Shown here: positions 6,755 through 14,725 of the stretch, piece after piece
How positions within the stretch are numbered: the stretch's first letter is position 1
How the letters are laid out: each line of letters begins with the position of its first letter
Origin: Alphaproteobacteria bacterium
Lineage (GTDB): Bacteria; Pseudomonadota; Alphaproteobacteria; Geminicoccales; Geminicoccaceae
NCBI GenBank assembly: GCA_030431615.1
Contig: JAUIID010000032.1
Coordinates: 1-34,373 of the forward strand
Direction of reading: 5' to 3'
DNA: 34,373 bases
Translations under genes and position numbers: made by a program
The notes under the pieces: generated by a model
Database searches by the model: none
Seen by the model: the letters and a program-made list of their open reading frames with translations, nothing else
Told to the model about the DNA's origin: nothing

Positions 6755-7183
6755 ATGACAGTCCGGATCACCGACGAAGCATTCAAGCGCCGCCTCATGG
6801 GCGCGGTCGAGCGTGGCCTCGGCCAGCAGGGCGCGTACACCCAGGGAGCGATCCAGCAGAAGATCGGCCGCTCGCAGCCGGTCGGGCGCTCGAAGAGCGG
6901 GCGCACCTGGGGCAAGAACCCCTCGCTGCCGGGCGAGCCGCCGAAGAAGGTCACGGGCGAGCTGCAGCGCTCGATCGCCTGGGCGACGGAAAGCGACACG
7001 AGCTCGGTGGCGCTGCAGGTCGGGATGAACCTCCCCTACGGCCGCTACCTCGAGGAGGGCACGTCGAAGGACGGCAAGCCACTTATGGCGCCACGCCCGT
7101 ACCTCAGGGTCACGCTCATCGAGCGGCTGAAACGGATCCAGGCCGGCGTCGCCGCAGCCGTCCGGGCGGAGTTCAAGCTCTGA
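6755..7183 (+). CDS. Neck / tail completion protein, HK97 gp10-like
   Basis: 142 residues. GEPPKKVTGELQRSIAW, then VGMNLPYGRYLEEGT and PRPYLRVTLIERL, are the hallmark order of HK97-gp10-like proteins at the head-tail neck, which help join tails to heads. The ATG lacks a Shine-Dalgarno and follows the late motif by a short fixed distance. The stop overlaps the next start (TGATG), so the tail terminator is translationally coupled. Confidence 0.88.
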   Translation: MTVRITDEAFKRRLMGAVERGLGQQGAYTQGAIQQKIGRSQPVGRSKSGRTWGKNPSLPGEPPKKVTGELQRSIAWATESDTSSVALQVGMNLPYGRYLEEGTSKDGKPLMAPRPYLRVTLIERLKRIQAGVAAAVRAEFKL

Positions 7184-7608
7184 TGTCCACGCTCCTCCAG
7201 GCGGTGGCGACCCGGCTCAAGGCGAATACCGAGCTCGCCGCCCTGGTCACGACCTATGCGGGCCAGCCCGCGATCTTCGCCGACGAGCTCGCCCCGGCCG
7301 ACGCGGTCCTGCCCTACGTGCTCGTCCGGGCGCCGATCGCGACCTCGTGGAACACGCTCAGGGAGAAGGGCCAGGACGTCAGCTTCAACGTCCACGTCTT
7401 CGCCCGCGACGGCCAGCGCGAGGACAGCCTGCAGGCCTTCGAGCAGCCGATCCGGGTTGCGCTCGACGAGCCCGGCGCGTGGTCGCCGGCGGTGACCGGC
7501 TTCGCGATGATTTCGATTTCGGTGGAGGCCGCGGCACCCGGTCCATACGAACCCGGCATCACCTCACGGCTCGTTTCGGTGCGAGCGCTCTTGCGAAGGA
7601 CGGATTGA
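7183..7608 (+). CDS. Tail terminator protein (DUF3168-like)
   Basis: 141 residues. STLLQAVATRLKANTELAAL, then LPYVLVRAP, then VSFNVHVFARDG, with C-terminal YEPGITSRLVSVRALLRR, matches the small alpha/beta fold of DUF3168/lambda gpU-like tail terminators, which cap the tail tube and bind the neck. It overlaps the neck gene by one base and is followed 4 nt later by a small structural gene. Confidence 0.85.
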   Translation: MSTLLQAVATRLKANTELAALVTTYAGQPAIFADELAPADAVLPYVLVRAPIATSWNTLREKGQDVSFNVHVFARDGQREDSLQAFEQPIRVALDEPGAWSPAVTGFAMISISVEAAAPGPYEPGITSRLVSVRALLRRTD

Positions 7609-7612
7609 CCCG

Positions 7613-7954
7613 ATGGCGGCCATCACCCCTCAGACGATCACCCGCGCGGGCCTCGAGGCGACCTATGAGGCCGCTGCTGCCGAGGACACCTTCGTCGACG
7701 ACGGGACCAAGCGGACGTTCTTCCACGTCAAGAACGGCAGCGGCGCGGACGTCGAGGTCACGTTCACCTCGCACGCGGCCCCGGCGGCCAACTCCGGTCA
7801 GGCGGCGGAAGACCTCGTGGTCGACGTCACGGCCGGCGAGGAGCGGATGATCGGCCCCTTCGGCCCGAACTTCATCTCCGGTGGCGTGGTCAGCGTCGCC
7901 TACGAGGCCACGACCAGCGTGACCGTCGCGGCCCTCGTCCTCACCACTGCCTGA
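7613..7954 (+). CDS. Small beta-rich structural protein
   Basis: 113 residues. The sequence alternates as in an Ig-like or jelly-roll sandwich (RTFFHVKNGSGADVEVTF; ERMIGPFGPNFI; VSVAYEATTSVTVAALVL), with no membrane segment or catalytic motif. It sits between the tail terminator and tail tube genes. A decoration protein of the virion is plausible, but nothing specific is recognised. Confidence 0.75.
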   Translation: MAAITPQTITRAGLEATYEAAAAEDTFVDDGTKRTFFHVKNGSGADVEVTFTSHAAPAANSGQAAEDLVVDVTAGEERMIGPFGPNFISGGVVSVAYEATTSVTVAALVLTTA

Positions 7955-7969
7955 TCGGGAGAACATCAG

Positions 7970-8392
7970 ATGACCAGCGCCATTCTCCCGACCAAGGGTA
8001 CGGGCACGATCCTGACCATCGACAGCAACGAGATCGGCGAGGTCGTGACCATGCCGAGCGCTGGCGGTGGCGAGACCGGGCAGATCGATGTCACGCATCT
8101 GCGCTCGGCGGCCAAGGAGTACCTGGCCGATCTCCCGGACAACGGCGAGCTCTCGATGACGCTCAACCTCGTCCCGGGCGACGACGGTCAGCGCCGGCTC
8201 TGGGCTGCCCGCAACGCCCAGACCTCGCACACCTTCGGGGTGACCTTCCCCTTCACGCCGCCGCTAGCGCTGACCATGACCGGCACGGTGACGCAGTTCG
8301 CGATCACCGCCTCGAACAGCGAGGCCGTCAGGGCCAATGTGAGCGTGCGCGTGTCCGGCGCGATCTCGGGCTTCCCGGCCGTCGGCGCCTGA
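7970..8392 (+). CDS. Major tail tube protein
   Basis: 140 residues, with GGGAG before the ATG. The N-terminal ILPTKGTGTILTIDSNEIGE, then GQIDVTHLRSAAKEYLADL, then ELSMTLNLVPGD and the F-TPPLALTMTGTVTQF pattern are typical of lambda gpV/gene-transfer-agent-type tail tube subunits (beta sandwich with a central helix). Position just before the chaperone pair supports this. It forms the stacked rings of the tail tube around the tape measure. Confidence 0.88.
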   Translation: MTSAILPTKGTGTILTIDSNEIGEVVTMPSAGGGETGQIDVTHLRSAAKEYLADLPDNGELSMTLNLVPGDDGQRRLWAARNAQTSHTFGVTFPFTPPLALTMTGTVTQFAITASNSEAVRANVSVRVSGAISGFPAVGA

Positions 8393-8396
8393 TCGG

Positions 8397-8795
8397 ATGG
8401 CGAAGGGCGAGTTCAACCCCGGCCAAGGCGACGTCGAGATCACGATCGGCGGCGAGCGGTTCATCCTCCGCTACACCATGCGGGCGCTGCAGGTGCTGCA
8501 GCACAAGATCGGGCGCGAGCGCTTCGGCGCGCTCCTCGAGGGCTCCGAGGAGATCTTCACGGACTTCGACGTGCTCGAGGCCATGCTCATGGCGGGCCTT
8601 CGCTACCACCACGGCGAGACCCCCTCGGTCGGCAGCAGCGACATCATGGACGCGCTCAACCTCAAGGGCATGAGCGAGATCTCCGCGAAGATGGGCGAGG
8701 CCATTGCCGCATCGTTCCCCGCCGCCCCGGAGGGCGGCCCCGCGGGCCCTCTGACGCCGACAGCCGCGAGCCCGGGCTCGACTTCGACGAGCTGA
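8397..8795 (+). CDS. Tail assembly chaperone, G-like
   Basis: 132 residues. The core EITIGGERFILRYTMRALQV, then LLEGSEEIFTDFDVLEAML and MSEISAKMGEAIAASF, is the small N-terminal domain of siphophage tail assembly chaperones that coat the tape measure during tail growth. The last ~15 residues after the slip site are low-complexity Pro/Ser/Thr, as expected when the main product simply runs on in frame to the next stop. The longer form made by frameshifting is listed separately. Confidence 0.86.
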   Translation: MAKGEFNPGQGDVEITIGGERFILRYTMRALQVLQHKIGRERFGALLEGSEEIFTDFDVLEAMLMAGLRYHHGETPSVGSSDIMDALNLKGMSEISAKMGEAIAASFPAAPEGGPAGPLTPTAASPGSTSTS

Positions 8796-9097
8796 TCGGC
8801 ATCGGCTACGGCGTCCTGGGGTTCGCCCCGGACGTCTTCTGGTCCCTGACCCCGAAGGAACTGAGCCTGGCCGGCACGGCGCGGATGCGCGACCAGCGCG
8901 GCTGGCGCCTCGCCCAGGCCTACCACACGGCCAGGCTGAGCCTCACCGACCCCAAGCATTTCCCGCCCACGCTCGAGGCGTTCATGGACGGCGGCAAGGA
9001 AACGGTCGATCCGCGAAACGAGGTCGCGCAGATGATGCTCGCGCGCTTGCAGCAGCTCAACGAACGGAATCAGCAGCGCGCCGGCGGGAGCGAGTAG
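8397..9097 (+). CDS. Frameshifted tail assembly chaperone, GT-like
   Basis: A probable -1 frameshift at GGGCCCT (8744-8750, read G GGC CCT in the G frame) joins the first 118 codons of G to a frame that continues to 9097, giving about 233 residues. The second frame is open well upstream of its first ATG (8885). It encodes LIGIGYGVLGFAPDVFWSL and TPKELSLAGTARM, the conserved core of the gene-transfer-agent tail chaperone (rcc01693/TIGR02216-like). A start at 8885 would lose that core. A palindrome CGAGCCCGGGCTCG (8767-8780), 16 nt after the slip site, could stimulate shifting. The T part recruits the tape measure and tail tube in lambda. Confidence 0.8.
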
Positions 9098-9101
9098 GAG
9101 C

Positions 9102-11717
9102 ATGACCGACAACCGGATCGCCGAGGCCTTCGTCGAAGTCCGCTATGGCTTCGACAAGCTCCGCTCGGACCTCACCCAGGCCACGGGCACGATCGACCGG
9201 CAGCTGGCGGGTGTCGAGCAGGCGACGCGCGGCCGGTTCGCCCGCATTGCCTCGGCGATCGGCGCACCCTTCGCCGCCCTGAGCCGCAGCCTGCAGAGCG
9301 TGCAGGGCCAGGTCGCGACCCTCGGCGGCGTGCTCGCGACGGCGCTGGTCACGCGCGCCGTGGTCAACACCAACATCGAGTTCGAGAAGCTCAGCGGCAG
9401 CCTCGAGACCGTGACGGGCTCGGCCGAGGCCGGGCAGGCGGCGTTCGCGGCGCTGACGAAGTTTGCCCAGCAGACCCCGTTCGCGCTCGAGGAGTCCGTG
9501 ACGGCGTTCGTGCGCCTGCAGTCGCTTGGCATCGCCCCGACCGAGGAGCGCCTCAAGAGCTTCGGCAACACCGCGGCCGCCTTCGGCAAGAGCCTCACGC
9601 AGTTCATCGAGGCCACCGCCGACGCCGCCACGGGCGAGTTCGAGCGACTCAAGGAGTTCGGCATCCGGGCGAAGCAACAGGGCGACGAGGTCAGCTTCAC
9701 CTTTCAGGGCGTGACCACGACCGTCGGGAAGAACAGCGCGGAGATCGTCGAGTATCTGGAGTCCATCGGCAACGTCAATTTCGGCGACGCCATGGCGAAC
9801 CAGATGAACCGCCTGCCCGGCCTGGTCTCCAACCTCGGGGACGTCTTCTCGGGTCTCGCCCGCGCGGTAGGCACCGGCGGGCTCAACGACGGGCTGAAGG
9901 ATCTGGCCCGGACCCTGATCGACGTCGCGGAGGAAACCGAGGGCGTGGCGTCCGAGATCGGGGCGCTCATCGGGGGTGCGCTGGAAAGCCTCGCGAGTGG
10001 AATCCGCTCGCTGGCCGGGTGGTTCGCCGACCTCAGCCCGGAGATGAAGACGTTCTCGGTCACGCTCGCGGCGGTCGGGGCATCCATCGCCGCGGCCCTG
10101 CCCGTGCTGGCGATCTTCGCGGTCTCGATCGGCGCGCTACTCAGCCCGGTAGGTCTGGTGGTCACGGCGATTGCGGCGGCCACGGCGGCGATCCTCACCT
10201 TCCGGAGTTCGACCGTAGACGTCCTCGGGGTCACGGTCAGCGTTGGCGGCGTCCTCAACGCGGTCTGGACGACGGTCAGCCAGAGCATCGCCGGGACGGT
10301 CGAGTGGGCCTACCGGCTGCTCGTCGCGCTCGGCCGGCTGGCGACGCTCGACTTCGCCGGCGCGCTCGCCGGCTTGGGTGAGGCCGGGCAGGCGCTGAGG
10401 CAGTCCGGGGACGAGATCGCCCAGGCGTGGGCCGACGCCTTCGTGCGGGCCGAGGACGAGGTCTCGGACACCTTCGCGCGCATCGAGCAGGCGGCTGCCG
10501 ATGCCGTCGGCCTGCCCGAGGCGGATCTCGGCAATGCGTCCAGCGAGGCGGCTGCAGCGGCAGCGAGCGTCCGCACGATCGGCGACGCGATCCGGGATGC
10601 GAAGTTCGGGACCATGATCGCGGGGCTCGGCGCGGCCGGCGAGGAGGCCCTGGAGACCGCGCGGGCCCTCGGGCTGATCCGGGACATCGCGGGCGATCTC
10701 GACACGGCCGATCCGGGGTCGCTCTTCTCCGTGGCGCCCGGAGCGAGCGAGGACGTCCTGGTCCTGCAGCGTGCTCTGCAGGGCCTGAACGCGGCGCGCG
10801 AAGCCGCGGCAGCGGCGGCGGCCAAGGAGACGGAGCTCGATCAGCGGGCGGTGGCGGTCAAGGAGGACATCCTCACGGCAGCGCAGCGCTACAGCGTGGC
10901 GCTTGCCGAGCTCGACACCCTGCAATCGTCGGGCCGGCTCTCGGCCGAGCAGTACGCGCTCGCGGTGGCGAAGCTGAACAAGGAGTTCCAGAAGACCGAG
11001 ACGGCCGCCGACCACATGGCGAAGCTCAAAGAGAGCACGGCGGCACTCGGCGCGCAGATGAAGGGCGTGACCGCAACAACTGCGGATTTCTTCATCGGCT
11101 TCGCCCAGGGAATGGCCGACTATGCGCTCACCGCTGGCAATATGTACGAGCAGGCAGCCCAGCTCGGGAAGAAGGCCATGAAGGGGCTCGAGGACGCCTT
11201 GGTGGAGTTCGCCACCACGGGCAAGCTCGAGGTCAAGGACATGGTCGCGAGCATCCTCGCCGACCTGTCCAGGCTGGCGATCCAGCAGGGCTTGAGCAGC
11301 GCCATCGGACAGCTTCTCCCGATCGCGACCAGCGCGCTCACCGCGTACTTCGGCGGAGGCACCGGCACTGCCCAGCAGAGCGGCAGATTCCCGTCCTCGC
11401 CGAACGCGCCACGCACTACCGGCTTCGCCATGGGCGGCACCTTCAAGGTCGGGGGCGGGGGCGGCATCGACAGCCAGCTCGTGCAGTTCCGCGCGACGCC
11501 CGGCGAGATCGTGGACGTGCACCGCGGCGAGGGCAGCATCCGGTCCGGCTCCCGCGGCGTGAGCGTCTCGCAGAGCTTCCAGATCGACGCCCGGGGTGCG
11601 GATGTCGGGGTCGAGGCGAGGATCCGGCAGGCGATGATGGAGACGGTCGAGCTGACCAAGGCGGCGGTCCGCGACGAGGCCACGCGCAGTGGCCGCTATG
11701 GGAGTGCGTTTGGATGA
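9102..11717 (+). CDS. Tape measure protein
   Basis: 871 residues, preceded by AGGAG. It sets tail length and is ejected with DNA. Residues about 90-290 hold the conserved tape-measure domain (FEKLSGSLETVTGSAEAGQA; FALEESVTAFVRLQSLGIAP; FGNTAAAFGKSLTQFIEATA). Hydrophobic, possibly membrane-active stretches lie near 310-370. Ala-rich coiled coils occupy 430-640, and the C-terminal part (QLGKKAMKGLEDALVEFATTG then a Gly-rich region and VDVHRGEGSIRS) resembles lambda H-type ends. The stop overlaps the next start (ATGA). Confidence 0.93.
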   Translation: MTDNRIAEAFVEVRYGFDKLRSDLTQATGTIDRQLAGVEQATRGRFARIASAIGAPFAALSRSLQSVQGQVATLGGVLATALVTRAVVNTNIEFEKLSGSLETVTGSAEAGQAAFAALTKFAQQTPFALEESVTAFVRLQSLGIAPTEERLKSFGNTAAAFGKSLTQFIEATADAATGEFERLKEFGIRAKQQGDEVSFTFQGVTTTVGKNSAEIVEYLESIGNVNFGDAMANQMNRLPGLVSNLGDVFSGLARAVGTGGLNDGLKDLARTLIDVAEETEGVASEIGALIGGALESLASGIRSLAGWFADLSPEMKTFSVTLAAVGASIAAALPVLAIFAVSIGALLSPVGLVVTAIAAATAAILTFRSSTVDVLGVTVSVGGVLNAVWTTVSQSIAGTVEWAYRLLVALGRLATLDFAGALAGLGEAGQALRQSGDEIAQAWADAFVRAEDEVSDTFARIEQAAADAVGLPEADLGNASSEAAAAAASVRTIGDAIRDAKFGTMIAGLGAAGEEALETARALGLIRDIAGDLDTADPGSLFSVAPGASEDVLVLQRALQGLNAAREAAAAAAAKETELDQRAVAVKEDILTAAQRYSVALAELDTLQSSGRLSAEQYALAVAKLNKEFQKTETAADHMAKLKESTAALGAQMKGVTATTADFFIGFAQGMADYALTAGNMYEQAAQLGKKAMKGLEDALVEFATTGKLEVKDMVASILADLSRLAIQQGLSSAIGQLLPIATSALTAYFGGGTGTAQQSGRFPSSPNAPRTTGFAMGGTFKVGGGGGIDSQLVQFRATPGEIVDVHRGEGSIRSGSRGVSVSQSFQIDARGADVGVEARIRQAMMETVELTKAAVRDEATRSGRYGSAFG

Positions 11718-11935
11718 GCGATAGGCACCGGTTCAGCTTCAGCATCAACGGCAGCGGGCACGGCGAGGTGCTCATGGACGGCAAGCCCGTGAACGTCACG
11801 GCGATTGAAGTGCGGGCGGCAGCCGGAGAGGCGACGCGAGTCGTCCTGACCTTCAACGGCGTGGACATCGACACTGACGTCGAGGCCGAGCTGATGAAGC
11901 ACCACGCGGCGAGCGAGGAAGGCGACCTTGCCTGA
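11714..11935 (+). CDS. Small distal-tail protein
   Basis: 73 residues starting at the ATG that overlaps the tape-measure stop (ATGA). The sequence is strand-rich (FSFSINGSGHGEVLMDGK; TAIEVRAAAGEATRVVLTF) and ends in a short acidic helix. It is too small for a tail-tip enzyme. By position, after the tape measure, it is a minor tail or assembly factor. No family is recognised. Confidence 0.72.
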   Translation: MSDRHRFSFSINGSGHGEVLMDGKPVNVTAIEVRAAAGEATRVVLTFNGVDIDTDVEAELMKHHAASEEGDLA

Positions 11936-12521
11936 GACCTGGCCGGCGACCCTGATCCCGAACGAAATGCCCTCGTGGGGCATCGAGTCGAACACGCTCG
12001 AGCTGGGCAGCCCGTGGACGCGCGGCCGACAGGCGTTCGAGCTCCAGGGTGCGCGCTGGCTGTGCGACATGACCTTCCGCAACCTCACGGAGACGCAGCA
12101 GCGGGAGCTCGTGGGCTTCCTCGATCATCTGCGGGGACCGGTCGGGGTGGTGGACCTCCCGACCTTCGTCAACAGCTCGTTCGCGGGCTCGGCCGGCGGG
12201 ACCATCACGGCGACGGCGGCGGCGCATGCGAAGACGGTGACCATGGCGGGGGTGACGGGCTCGGGCTCGGCGTTCAAGCGCGGCGACCTGATCGGGATTG
12301 CCGGCCGGCTCTACAGGGTGACCGAAGACGCCACGCAGACGTCCGGGGCGGCCACGGTATCGATCGCACCACCCCTGCGGGCGGCGGCCTCGTCAGCTGC
12401 GGTCAGTCTCGCGGATCTGGTCTGCCCCATGAGCCTGATGGACGACCGGCAGGGCATGGCGAGCTTCCGGCCGAAGCCGGTCGCGGGCCTCAGCCTGCGG
12501 TTCGTGGAGAGCTTGCCCTAA
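11928..12521 (+). CDS. Minor tail protein (distal-tail-like), TTG start
   Basis: 197 residues from a TTG at 11928 with GAGGAAGG just upstream, overlapping the previous stop by 8 nt. An internal ATG at 11967 would remove the N-terminal PETWPATLIPNEMPSWG, which looks conserved. Blocks RGRQAFELQGARWLCDMTF, LTETQQRELVGFLDHLRGP and an inserted beta domain (residues ~80-150) fit small distal tail or hub-adjacent proteins of siphophages. The gene overlaps a convergent - strand gene by 4 bases at its end. Confidence 0.75.
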   Translation: MPETWPATLIPNEMPSWGIESNTLELGSPWTRGRQAFELQGARWLCDMTFRNLTETQQRELVGFLDHLRGPVGVVDLPTFVNSSFAGSAGGTITATAAAHAKTVTMAGVTGSGSAFKRGDLIGIAGRLYRVTEDATQTSGAATVSIAPPLRAAASSAAVSLADLVCPMSLMDDRQGMASFRPKPVAGLSLRFVESLP

Positions 12522-12895
12522 GCTGGCGGCTCTTCATCTGACTTGGTGTTTTTGCGCAGAGGTTCGAGTTTTCGCACCACGCCGCTGGCGACCGCAACTT
12601 CGGCTTGCGCAGGGTAGGCCAGCCAGAAGCCGTAGAGCAGCCAACGGCCGGTCAGTGCTTGGCCGAGAGCCGGCGCGAGCGTGAGAAATGGCAGCTCGTA
12701 CTCGCCGGGGTGGATTTCTGATGGAACGGCCGGCACGTCGCAGAGTATCGGGATGTTGATGATCAGCCCAATATTGTCCTCGGCAAGGGCAAACCTTTGT
12801 CGGATGGAGCCGAGCGCCTTGGTAGCCAGGAAGCCGATCGCATCATCGCGGGTCCGCCACACGAGGCGGCCCAGATATGGCGGCTCTGCGGTCAC
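12518..12895 (-). CDS. Last gene of island III, unknown function, GTG start
   Basis: 125 residues from a GTG at 12895 that overlaps the stop of the 30-residue peptide (GTGA) and follows GGAGGGG. Further in-frame sequence upstream looks non-coding. The product has a hydrophobic middle (GLIINIPILCDVPAVPSE; RWLLYGFWLAYP) and a Lys/Glu-rich tail. It is not clearly membrane-spanning. Function is unknown. Translational coupling to the tiny membrane peptide suggests the two act together. Confidence 0.7.
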   Translation of the reverse strand: MTAEPPYLGRLVWRTRDDAIGFLATKALGSIRQRFALAEDNIGLIINIPILCDVPAVPSEIHPGEYELPFLTLAPALGQALTGRWLLYGFWLAYPAQAEVAVASGVVRKLEPLRKNTKSDEEPPA

Positions 12896-12984
12896 CCCCT
12901 CCACCAATGGGCGATGGCGACCACGACAGTCCCGGCGAGCAGGCCGAGCACGACGTAAATCGCGAGTGCGTTCTCTACGGGCAT
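12892..12984 (-). CDS. 30-residue single-span membrane peptide
   Basis: Reads MPVENALAIYVVLGLLAGTV, then VVAIAHWWRG and a TGA. GGAG lies 9 nt upstream of the ATG. Residues 7-26 are one membrane helix, capped by a basic aromatic end (HWWRG). The start lies within the previous gene's end (10-nt overlap) and the stop overlaps the next gene's GTG. It resembles regulatory or toxin-like membrane microproteins in form only. Confidence 0.68.
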   Translation of the reverse strand: MPVENALAIYVVLGLLAGTVVVAIAHWWRG

Positions 12985-13181
12985 GGTGTGGTCTCCTCCA
13001 TTGTGGCCTCATATGCTGCGATTGCAGCGTCCACGATCTCGCGCGGTGAGCCGCCGATTTCCAGCGCTTTGGCCGCGGCGAGATGCGCGTTGTCCGCCGC
13101 CTGCCGCCGGCGAGCGGTCTCGAGGTGCTTGGCGTCGCTCAAGGCGATGAGCATTCCAAGCGGACGTCCTGCCTTCATCAT
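12975..13181 (-). CDS. Small Ala-rich helical protein of island III
   Basis: 68 residues starting MMKAGRPLGMLIALSDAKHL; a second ATG is the next codon. GGGAG precedes it and the start overlaps the regulator's stop (ATGA). Predicted mostly helical (ARRRQAADNAHLAAAKALEI). No family is recognised. Confidence 0.65.
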   Translation of the reverse strand: MMKAGRPLGMLIALSDAKHLETARRRQAADNAHLAAAKALEIGGSPREIVDAAIAAYEATMEETTPCP

Positions 13182-13408
13182 GGTGTATCTCCCTTCTCAG
13201 ACTTCGCCGCCACGGCCCCCAGGAGCGCGCTGAGCGCGTTGTCCGGCTTCTGCGGCTCCAGGCGCCGGCATGCCTCGAGGAGCGCGAGCACGGCCAGCGG
13301 GGCGCCGTCCCGGACCCAATTGCCGACGGTGCGGTGCCCGGCCTGCATCTGATCGGCGAACTGCGCCTGCGTCATGCCGGTGGCGGTGAGGAAATCGCGA
13401 AGGTTCAT
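13178..13408 (-). CDS. Cro/CI-type HTH regulator of island III
   Basis: 76 residues. LRDFLTATGMTQAQFADQM followed by QAGHRTVGNWVRDGAP is a helix-turn-helix of the XRE/Cro type (residues about 3-40; recognition helix around HRTVGNW). There is no C-terminal protease or oligomerisation domain of the LexA/CI type, so it is Cro-sized. It is inside the operon it may control. The palindrome in the operon promoter at 15761-15775 is its most obvious candidate target, by inference. Start and stop both overlap neighbours. Confidence 0.82.
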   Translation of the reverse strand: MNLRDFLTATGMTQAQFADQMQAGHRTVGNWVRDGAPLAVLALLEACRRLEPQKPDNALSALLGAVAAKSEKGDTP

Positions 13409-13677
13409 CAGCCGTCATCCTCGTCGGGCTTGAACCCGACAAGCTGGACGAACACGGCTTCGACGCCGAAGGCCTCGACGAGGCTGGTGGCTATAGCCTC
13501 GGCGTTCCATTCGCGCTTGCATTCGAGGTCACCACGCCAAACAGGCAGGGTCACAGACAGCGGGGCAGCGCAGTCGCCGGGCAAGCGGCACAGAATGACG
13601 ATCGTCTGTATGTCCCCGTCGGCAGCATCGAGGCCACACCGGATCGCCTCGGCCATCTGGGTCGCACGGTAGCTCAT
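13408..13677 (-). CDS. Small protein of island III, unknown
   Basis: 89 residues, coupled on both sides by overlaps. Contains IQTIVILCRLPGD and VTLPVWRGDLECKREWNAEA, a compact alpha/beta pattern, with an acidic tail DEDDG. No recognised family. Confidence 0.68.
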   Translation of the reverse strand: MSYRATQMAEAIRCGLDAADGDIQTIVILCRLPGDCAAPLSVTLPVWRGDLECKREWNAEAIATSLVEAFGVEAVFVQLVGFKPDEDDG

Positions 13678-13868
13678 TCCGCTGCCTCGCTAGTCTCGAG
13701 GCCGAGCTGCTGCCCGGCATCCTCCTCGTCCTTCCGGACGGTCACCTTGTAGCCGGCGAGCCGGTAGGCCTGGGTCACCATCGCGGCGATCCGCTCGTTG
13801 TCGGTCGTGGTCACGCTCGCGGCATGGCGCACGCGGGAGTCCACGGCGGTGATCGTGTGCTGGGTCAT
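13674..13868 (-). CDS. Small protein of island III, unknown
   Basis: 64 residues if started at the ATG at 13868, two nt after the previous stop; an upstream ATG at 13889 would overlap that gene. Contains NERIAAMVTQAYRLAGYKV then VTVRKDEEDAG. The stop overlaps the next start (ATGA). No recognised family. Confidence 0.62.
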   Translation of the reverse strand: MTQHTITAVDSRVRHAASVTTTDNERIAAMVTQAYRLAGYKVTVRKDEEDAGQQLGLETSEAAE

Positions 13869-13870
13869 CG

Positions 13871-14119
13871 TCAGCACCTCACCGTGCAAGGCTTCAGGAG
13901 CTCGTCGAGGCCTTCGCTGATGCGGTTCAGGCTGACGGTCTGCTCCCGGCTGATCTCTGTCACGAGATAGCCGAGGAGGCGGCCGTCATCTCCAGCGTCT
14001 TCGACACGATACCGTCCGGGCTTCGCTGGGTCCGGCGTCATCCGGGCGTTGCCGAAAATGAGCGGCGACGCCCAATGCGCCCGCTTCTTGCCGGTGGTCT
14101 CGAGGTCAATGGTGGTCAT
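13871..14119 (-). CDS. Small protein of island III, unknown
   Basis: 82 residues, starting inside the stop of the previous gene (ATGA). Begins MTTIDLETTGKKRAHWASPL; the centre has the strand pattern GRYRVEDAGDDGRLLGYLV, followed by a helix ISEGLDELLKPC. No recognised family or catalytic motif. Confidence 0.66.
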   Translation of the reverse strand: MTTIDLETTGKKRAHWASPLIFGNARMTPDPAKPGRYRVEDAGDDGRLLGYLVTEISREQTVSLNRISEGLDELLKPCTVRC

Positions 14120-14379
14120 GCTGCTTCCTTCGGGCTCGGGGCGGCGACCTCAATGCGAGCGCACGCCGGATTGAAGACAGCCCAGATGGCGGCCTTTGGC
14201 GACGCTGCCAGAATGGCACCCATCAGCGACTCGGCTCGCTTCTGGCGTGGCTCGTCCGGCTGAACGGCACTGACCGCTGCGGCGAGCCGCCACGAGGAAA
14301 GGAACACGTTGCTGCCGGCGTCATACTCGGCGACGCCGAGGCCGGCGACGACGTGGCGCATGGGGTGGCGGGCCGTCAC
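14116..14379 (-). CDS. Small protein of island III, unknown
   Basis: 87 residues, linked by 4-nt overlaps to both neighbours. MRHVVAGLGVAEYDAGSNVF, then QKRAESLMGAILAASPKAAI, then WAVFNPACARIEV suggests a small alpha/beta domain. No recognised family. Confidence 0.66.
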   Translation of the reverse strand: MTARHPMRHVVAGLGVAEYDAGSNVFLSSWRLAAAVSAVQPDEPRQKRAESLMGAILAASPKAAIWAVFNPACARIEVAAPSPKEAA

Positions 14380-14714
14380 GCCGCTTCCTTCCCGCTGTCG
14401 GGTCCGCCGAACGCCCAGGGGATCGGGCGGCGGGCTCCGGTGAGGTCGGCAATGTCGGTGATGACGGGCAAGTCCAGCGCCTCGGCGATGTTGGCCGCGA
14501 TCTCGTCGTCGGGCAGGTCGTGCCAGTCGTCGTCCTCGTCCTCGCCGAGCGCGGTCAGGTCGAGGGCGTAGCTGTCGCGGTCCCCTATGGGCGTCAGGTA
14601 GACGTCAATCGGGTAGAGGTAGGCGTGAACCGCCGCGTTGTTGTGGAGGATCGAGAGCATGTAGCTCGCGCCATCATGCTCGATCGCGAAATTGCCGTGT
14701 TCATCTGGTTGCAT
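14376..14714 (-). CDS. Acidic small protein of island III
   Basis: 112 residues from the ATG at 14714, preceded by GGGAGA; the long in-frame extension upstream is Arg-rich shadow sequence. The beta-rich N-terminal half (NFAIEHDGASYMLSILHNNA; YLYPIDVYLTPIG) leads to a strongly acidic stretch (LGEDEDDDWHDLPDDEI). A high negative charge is common in phage DNA mimics and anti-defence proteins, but that role here is only a possibility. Confidence 0.7.
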   Translation of the reverse strand: MQPDEHGNFAIEHDGASYMLSILHNNAAVHAYLYPIDVYLTPIGDRDSYALDLTALGEDEDDDWHDLPDDEIAANIAEALDLPVITDIADLTGARRPIPWAFGGPDSGKEAA

Positions 14715-14725
14715 CTGTCGTCTCC

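Noticed and set aside
8885-9097. Separate short gene starting at the ATG at 8885
   Set aside because: The conserved chaperone core lies upstream of this ATG in the same frame, which favours frameshift expression.
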